Part shown: piece by piece, positions 57,101-64,000 of the stretch
Numbering within the stretch: the stretch's first letter is position 1
Layout of the letters: each line of letters begins with the position of its first letter
Assembly (NCBI GenBank): GCA_031761405.1
Contig: JASEVX010000001.1
Coordinates: 48,097,102-48,161,101 of the forward strand
Length of the DNA stretch: 64,000 nucleotides
DNA from: Serripes groenlandicus
Lineage: Eukaryota > Mollusca > Bivalvia > Cardiida > Cardiidae
Direction of reading: 5' to 3'
Program-made: the position numbers and the translations under genes
Notes under the pieces: generated by a model
The model's input: only the letters and a program-made list of their open reading frames with translations
What the model was told of the DNA's origin: nothing
The model's database searches: none

Positions 57101-60100
57101 AGGTCCCATGAGACTGTGAACCGTGAGGGTGATTGCACATAAATGCTATTGAAAACAGCCTAAAACTCCGTACGTACAGTGCACTCAAAACGACCTTTGC
57201 AAACTTGATGAGCAATGGCTCCTTATACCACACTGTGTTCAGTCTTATCGCGTAGATGGGTTGATTCACCCAGGAAGCATGTGTGTTCGAGCAGTGAGGG
57301 TTATTTAACATAAATGCTGTTGTAAACGGCCTAAAAAATCCAACAACGCAATCAAAACGACCTTTGTAAACATGATGAGCAATGGCTACTCTTACCACAC
57401 TGTTTTCAGTCCTATTGCCTAGCTGGGTAGAATAACCCAGAAAACATGAGTATGTGACCTTTGTAAACATGATAAGCAATGGCTCCTTTTCCCACACTGT
57501 TTTCAGTCCTAACGCGTAGCTGGGTTGATTCACCCAGGTCCCATGAGTTGGTGAACTATGAGGGTGATTGCACATACATGCTACTGAAAGCAGCCTAAAT
57601 CTCCGTACAGTGCACTCAAAACGACCTTTGAAAACATGATGAGCAATGGCTCCTTTCACCACACTGTTTTCAGTATCATCACCCAGAAAACATGAGTATG
57701 TGGACTGTGATGGCGATTGGGCATACATGCTGTTGAAAACGGCCTAAAACCCCAACAATGCAAGCAAAACGACCTTTGACAACATGATGAGCAATGGCTG
57801 TTTTTATCACAATGTTTTCGATAGTTCATTTTATAGGGAGTTTATGTATGTGGGAAAGGGGTTATGGGAAAATCGTTCACTGTACCGCCGAAAGGGTTTT
57901 AACCTGCAGAGGTGCGAAGACCAGTGAACACTTACTTACGCTTTCCCACATGCAGATACTTTATGCCAATTTCCACACTTATGTAGTCATGCAACAACTC
58001 GCTTCCAATATCAAAACCCCCTACAATGCAAACAAAACGCCATTTCAAAGCATGGCGAGCAATTGCTTCTTTTGCCACAATGTGTTCAGTTCTATTGCAT
58101 AGCTGGGTTGATTCACCCAGGGATCACGAGTGTGTGAACTGACGGGGTGGTATGACTGGAATGATGTTGAAAACGGCCTAAAACACCCAACAATAGAAAC
58201 AAAACGACCTCTGAAAGCAGGGCGGGCAATTGCTCCCTTTGTCACAGTGTGTACAGTACTATTGAGTAGCTGGGTCGAATCACCCAGGACGAATGAGTAT
58301 GTGAACAGTGCGGGTGATTTGACATATATGATGCTGAAAACGGCGTAAAACACCCACCAATACAAACACAACGACCTTTGAAATCAGGATGAGCAATGGC
58401 TCCTCTTTCCACACTGTTTTCAGTGTTACCGCGTAGCTGGGTTGATTCACCCAGGTCCCATGAGACTGTGAACCGTGAGGGTGATTGCACATAAATGCTA
58501 TTGAAAACAGCCTAAAACTCCGTACGTACAGTGCACTCAAAACGACCTTTGCAAACTTGATGAGCAATGGCTCCTTATACCACACTGTGTTCAGTCTTAT
58601 CGCGTAGATGGGTTGATTCACCCAGGAAGCATGTGTGTTCGAGCAGTGAGGGTTATTTAACATAAATGCTGTTGTAAACGGCCTAAAAAATCCAACAACG
58701 CAATCAAAACGACCTTTGTAAACATGATGAGCAATGGCTACTCTTACCACACTGTTTTCAGTCCTATTGCCTAGCTGGGTAGAATAACCCAGAAAACATG
58801 AGTATGTGACCTTTGTAAACATGATAAGCAATGGCTCCTTTTCCCACACTGTTTTCAGTCCTAACGCGTAGCTGGGTTGATTCACCCAGGTCCCATGAGT
58901 TGGTGAACTATGAGGGTGATTGCACATACATGCTACTGAAAGCAGCCTAAATCTCCGTACAGTGCACTCAAAACGACCTTTGAAAACATGATGAGCAATG
59001 GCTCCTTTCACCACACTGTTTTCAGTATCATCACCCAGAAAACATGAGTATGTGGACTGTGATGGCGATTGGGCATACATGCTGTTGAAAACGGCCTAAA
59101 ACCCCAACAATGCAAGCAAAACGACCTTTGACAACATGATGAGCAATGGCTGTTTTTATCACAATGTTTTCGATAGTTCATTTTATAGGGAGTTTATGTA
59201 TGTGGGAAAGGGGTTATGGGAAAATCGTTCACTGTACCGCCGAAAGGGTTTTAACCTGCAGAGGTGCGAAGACCAGTGAACACTTACTTACGCTTTCCCA
59301 CATGCAGATACTTTATGCCAATTTCCACACTTATGTAGTCATGCAACAACTCGCTTCCAATATCAAAACCCCCTACAATGCAAACAAAACGCCATTTCAA
59401 AGCATGGCGAGCAATTGCTTCTTTTGCCACAATGTGTTCAGTTCTATTGCATAGCTGGGTTGATTCACCCAGGGATCACGAGTGTGTGAACTGACGGGGT
59501 GGTATGACTGGAATGATGTTGAAAACGGCCTAAAACACCCAACAATAGAAACAAAACGACCTCTGAAAGCAGGGCGGGCAATTGCTCCCTTTGTCACAGT
59601 GTGTACAGTACTATTGAGTAGCTGGGTCGAATCACCCAGGACGAATGAGTATGTGAACAGTGCGGGTGATTTGACATATATGATGCTGAAAACGGCGTAA
59701 AACACCCACCAATACAAACACAACGACCTTTGAAATCAGGATGAGCAATGGCTCCTCTTTCCACACTGTTTTCAGTGTTACCGCGTAGCTGGGTTGATTC
59801 ACCCAGGTCCCATGAGACTGTGAACCGTGAGGGTGATTGCACATAAATGCTATTGAAAACAGCCTAAAACTCCGTACGTACAGTGCACTCAAAACGACCT
59901 TTGCAAACTTGATGAGCAATGGCTCCTTATACCACACTGTGTTCAGTCTTATCGCGTAGATGGGTTGATTCACCCAGGAAGCATGTGTGTTCGAGCAGTG
60001 AGGGTTATTTAACATAAATGCTGTTGTAAACGGCCTAAAAAATCCAACAACGCAATCAAAACGACCTTTGTAAACATGATGAGCAATGGCTACTCTTACC

Positions 60101-60159
60101 ACACTGTTTTCAGTCCTATTGCCTAGCTGGGTAGAATAACCCAGAAAACATGAGTATGT
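45166..60159. repeat. Satellite block D: young 1352-bp higher-order array
   Basis: Units start (GAGCAATGGCTACTC landmark) at 45209, 46561, 47913, 49265, 50617, 51969, 53321, 54673, 56025, 57377 and 58729, each exactly 1352 bp apart, then a partial from 60081. Eleven complete units are present with no indel between them. Long stretches I compared, and every conceptual translation across them, are identical. Each unit has an open frame of 266 codons on the minus strand (46112-46912 and equivalents), which is a property of the repeat. Such identity means very recent amplification or collapsed and re-expanded assembly. Confidence 0.97.
46561..47912. repeat. Representative 1352-bp unit: eight subunits
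   Basis: Subunit starts are 46561, 46658, 46825, 46973, 47241, 47408, 47575 and 47746, giving lengths 97, 167, 148, 268, 167, 167, 171 and 167. The 97-bp one is a truncated monomer. The 268-bp one is a monomer plus about 100 bp holding two MITE-like ends, ATGTGGGAAAGGGGTTA at about 47032 and CTTTCCCACATGCAGA at about 47125, in outward-facing order. Most monomers contain the dyad CTGGGT-n6-ACCCAG. All subunits share AGCAATGGCT or GCAATTGCT and CAC-n-TGTTTTCAG or a close variant. Confidence 0.9.
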
Positions 60160-60359
60160 NNNNNNNNNNNNNNNNNNNNNNNNNNNNNNNNNNNNNNNNN
60201 NNNNNNNNNNNNNNNNNNNNNNNNNNNNNNNNNNNNNNNNNNNNNNNNNNNNNNNNNNNNNNNNNNNNNNNNNNNNNNNNNNNNNNNNNNNNNNNNNNNN
60301 NNNNNNNNNNNNNNNNNNNNNNNNNNNNNNNNNNNNNNNNNNNNNNNNNNNNNNNNNNN
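60160..60359. other. Assembly gap, 200 N
   Basis: Exactly 200 unknown bases. The 126 bases before it (60034-60159) are repeated right after it (60360-60485) in the same satellite phase, so the true distance is unknown and the contig ends may overlap. Confidence 1.
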
Positions 60360-63300
60360 CCTAAAAAATCCAACAACGCAATCAAAACGACCTTTGTAAA
60401 CATGATGAGCAATGGCTACTCTTACCACACTGTTTTCAGTCCTATTGCCTAGCTGGGTAGAATAACCCAGAAAACATGAGTATGTGACCTTTGTAAACAT
60501 GATAAGCAATGGCTCCTTTTCCCACACTGTTTTCAGTCCTAACGCGTAGCTGGGTTGATTCACCCAGGTCCCATGAGTTGGTGAACTATGAGGGTGATTG
60601 CACATACATGCTACTGAAAGCAGCCTAAATCTCCGTACAGTGCACATCAAAACGACCTTTGAAAACATGATGAGCAATGGCTCCTTTCACCACACTGTTT
60701 TCAGTATCATCACCCAGAAAACATGAGTATGTGGACTGTGATGGCGATTGGGCATACATGCTGTTGAAAACGGCCTAACACCCCAACAATGCAAGCAAAA
60801 CGACCTTTGACAACATGATGAGCAATGGCTGTTTTTATCACAATGTTTTCGATAGTTCATTTTATAGGGAGTTTATGTATGTGGGAAAGGGGTTATGGGA
60901 AAATCGTTCACTGTACCGCCGAAAGGGTTTTAACCTGCAGAGGTGCGAAGACCAGTGAACACTTACTTACGCTTTCCCACATGCAGATACTTTTATGCCA
61001 ATTTCCACACTTATTTAGTCATGCAACAACTCGCTTCCAATATCAAAACCCCTACAATGCAAACAAAACGCCATTTCAAAGCATGGCGGGCAATTGCTTC
61101 TTTTGCCACAATGTGTTCAGTTCTATTGCATAGCTGGGTTGATTCACCCAGGGATCACGAGTGTGTGAACTGACGGGGTGGTATGACTGGAATGATGTTG
61201 AAAACGGCCTAAAACACCCAACAATAGAAACAAAACGACCTCTGAAAGCAGGGCGGGCAATTGCTCCCTTTGTCACAGTGTGTACAGTACTATTGAGTAG
61301 CTGGGTCGAATCACCCAGGACGAATGAGTATGTGAACAGTGCGGGTGATTTGACATATATGATGCTGAAAACGGCGTAAAACACCCACCAATACAAACAC
61401 AACGACCTTTGAAATCAGGATGAGCAATGGCTCCTCTTTCCACACTGTTTTTCAGTGTTATCGCGTAGCTGGGTTGATTCACCCAGGTCCATGAGACTGT
61501 GAACTGTGAGGGTGATTGCACATAAATGCTATTGAAAACAGCCTAAAACTCCGTACGTACAGTGCACTCAAAACGACCTTTGCAAACTTGATGAGCAATG
61601 GCTCCTTATACCACACTGTGTTCAGTCTTAACGCGTAGATGGGTTGATTCACACCCAGGAAGCATGTGTGTTCGAGCAGTGAGGGTTATTTAACATAAAT
61701 GCTGTTGTAAACGGCCTAAAAAATCCAACAACGCAATCAAAACGACCTTTGTAAACATGATGAGCAATGGCTACTCTTACCACACTGTTTTCAGTCCTAT
61801 TGCCTAGCTGGGTAGAATAACCCAGAAAACGTGAGTATGTGACATTTGTAAACATGATAAGCAATGGCTCCTTTTCCCACACTGTTTTCAGTCCTAACGC
61901 GTAGCTGGGTTGATTCACCCAGGTCCCATGAGTTGGTGAACTATGAGGGTGATTGCACATACATGCTACTGAAAGCAGCCTAAATCTCCGTACAGTGCAC
62001 TCAAAACGACCTTTGAAAACATGATGAGCAATGGCTCCTTTCACCACACTGTTTTCAGTATCATCACCCAGAAAACATGAGTATGTGGACTGTGATGGCG
62101 ATTGGGCATACATGCTGTTGAAAACGGCCTAAAACCCCAACAATGCAAGCAAAACGACCTTTGACAACATGATGAGCAATGGCTGTTTTTATCACAATGT
62201 TTTCGATAGTTCATTTTATAGGGAGTTTATGTATGTGGGAAAGGCGTTATGGGAAAATCGTTCACTGTACCGCCGAAAGGGTTTTAACCTGCAGAGGTGC
62301 GAAGACCAGTGAACACTTACTTACGCTTTCCCACATGCAGATACTTTATGCCAATTTCCACACTTATTTAGTCATGCAACAACTCGCTTCCAATATCAAA
62401 ACCCCCTACAATGCAAACAAAACGCCATTTCAAAGCATGGCGGGCAATTGCTTCTTTTGCCACAATGTGTTCAGTTCTATTGCATAGCTGGGTTGATTCA
62501 CCCAGGGATCACGAGTGTGTGAACTGACGGGGTGGTATGACTGGAATGATGTTGAAAACGGCCTAAAACACCCAACAATAGAAACAAAACGACCTCTGAA
62601 AGCAGGGCGGGCAATTGCTCCCTTTGTCACAGTGTGTACAGTACTATTGAGTAGCTGGGTCGAATCACCCAGGACGAATGAGTATGTGAACAGTGCGGGT
62701 GATTTGACATATATGATCCTGAAAACGGCGTAAAACACCCACCAATACAAACACAACGACCTTTGAAATCAGGATGAGCAATGGCTCCTCTTTCCACACT
62801 GTTTTCAGTGTTATCGCGTAGCTGGGTTGATTCACCCAGGTCCCATGAGACGGTGAACTGTGAGGGTGATTGCACATAAATGCTATTGAAAACAGCCTAA
62901 AACTCCGTACGTACAGTGCACTCAAAACGACCTTTGCAAACTTGATGAGCAATGGCTCCTTATACCACACTGTGTTCAGTCTTATCGCGTAGATGGGTTG
63001 ATTCACCCAGGAAGCATGTGTGTTCGAGCAGTGAGGGTTATTTAACATAAATGCTGTTGTAAACGGCCTAAAAAATCCAACAACGCAATCAAAACGACCT
63101 TTGTAAACATGATGAGCAATGGCTACTCTTACCACACTGTTTTCAGTCCTATTGCCTAGCTGGGTAGAATAACCCAGAAAACATGAGTATGTGACCTTTG
63201 TAAACATGATAAGCAATGGCTCCTTTTCCCACACTGTTTTCAGTCCTAACGCGTAGCTGGGTTGATTCACCCAGGTCCCATGAGTTGGTGAACTATGAGG

Positions 63301-64000
63301 GTGATTGCACATACATGCTACTGAAAGCAGCCTAAATCTCCGTACAGTGCACTCAAAACGACCTTTGAAAACATGATGAGCAATGGCTCCTTTCACCACA
63401 CTGTTTTCAGTATCATCACCCAGAAAACATGAGTATGTGGACTGTGATGGCGATTGGGCATACATGCTGTTGAAAACGGCCTAAAACCCCAACAATGCAA
63501 GCAAAACGACCTTTGACAACATGATGAGCAATGGCTGTTTTTATCACAATGTTTTCGATAGTTCATTTTATAGGGAGTTTATGTATGTGGGAAAGGGGTT
63601 ATGGGAAAATCGTTCACTGTACCGCCGAAAGGGTTTTAACCTGCAGAGGTGCGAAGACCAGTGAACACTTACTTACGCTTTCCCACATGCAGATACTTTA
63701 TGCCAATTTCCACACTTATTTAGTCATGCAACAACTCGCTTCCAATATCAAAACCCCCTACAATGCAAACAAAACGCCATTTCAAAGCATGGCGGGCAAT
63801 TGCTTCTTTTGCCACAATGTGTTCAGTTCTATTGCATAGCTGGGTTGATTCACCCAGGGATCACGAGTGTGTGAACTGACGGGGTGGTATGACTGGAATG
63901 ATGTTGAAAACGGCCTAAAACACCCAACAATAGAAACAAAACGACCTCTGAAAGCAGGGCGGGCAATTGCTCCCTTTGTCACAGTGTGTACAGTACTATT
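60360..64000. repeat. Satellite block D after the gap, slightly diverged units
   Basis: Units start at 60407, 61762 and 63114 (1355 and 1352 bp); the last is cut by the window. Small indels appear that are absent before the gap: an extra A at about 60645, an extra T near 60990, a lost C near 61051, an extra T near 61450, a lost C near 61489 and an extra CA near 61653. There are also substitutions such as TTATTTAGTC for TTATGTAGTC. Confidence 0.95.

Noticed and set aside
45166..64000. CRISPR-like regular repeats
   Set aside because: The repeated part is the whole 1352-bp unit or 167-bp monomer; there are no unique spacers and the DNA is animal.

Overview
The window is animal nuclear DNA, almost certainly from a bivalve mollusc (inference). 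The grounds are non-autonomous elements with 145-165 bp core repeats, a (ACGG)n-type tract and a terminal hairpin, which resemble the oyster 'pearl'/Helentron-related class; tRNA-derived SINEs; a palindromic MITE starting TGAGCCG; and a PAT/Ngaro-type tyrosine-recombinase retroelement. I found no intact host gene, no functional RNA gene and nothing prokaryotic. Most of the sequence is mobile or satellite DNA.

Layout. 1-12.7 kb is a dense cluster of about 20 copies of one short palindromic MITE, many bounded by TTAA, mixed with SINE copies, a TGAGCCG MITE and one pearl-like element (10.05-11.43 kb). 12.87-22.23 kb is an old, diverged satellite block of about 167-bp monomers, interrupted at 16071-19801 by a degenerate YR retroelement (minus strand) with split direct repeats. 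22.2-25.2 kb holds unrecognised sequence and a degenerate 24-bp minisatellite. 25.9-27.3 kb is a long inverted repeat split by a pearl-like element. 28.5-29.6 kb is another pearl-like array. 30.08-32.17 kb carries two TIR elements, one with an 8-bp target duplication; 33.39-33.99 kb has a third, weaker TIR pair. 34.82-35.85 kb is a 5'-truncated LINE with poly(A) and a 13-bp target duplication. 35.86-37.76 and 39.59-40.34 kb are further pearl-like elements, with a 529-bp tandem duplication between them. 40.84-41.84 kb is a second old satellite block. 41.84-45.17 kb is a microsatellite-rich island. 45.17-64 kb is a young array of 1352-bp higher-order units, broken by a 200-N assembly gap.

Main result. 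The MITE and the satellite appear to be related: the satellite monomer aligns by eye with one arm of the MITE hairpin, and each 1352-bp unit still holds both MITE-like ends, with CTTTCCCACAT and ATGTGGGAAAGG motifs. The unit has eight subunits spaced 97, 167, 148, 268, 167, 167, 171 and 167 bp, an alpha-satellite-like higher-order repeat with nucleosome-sized monomers. The three stages (dispersed MITEs, irregular monomer blocks, homogenised array) lie in one 64-kb window. A centromeric or heterochromatic role is possible but is not shown by the sequence. All alignments were made by eye; no search or computation was run.
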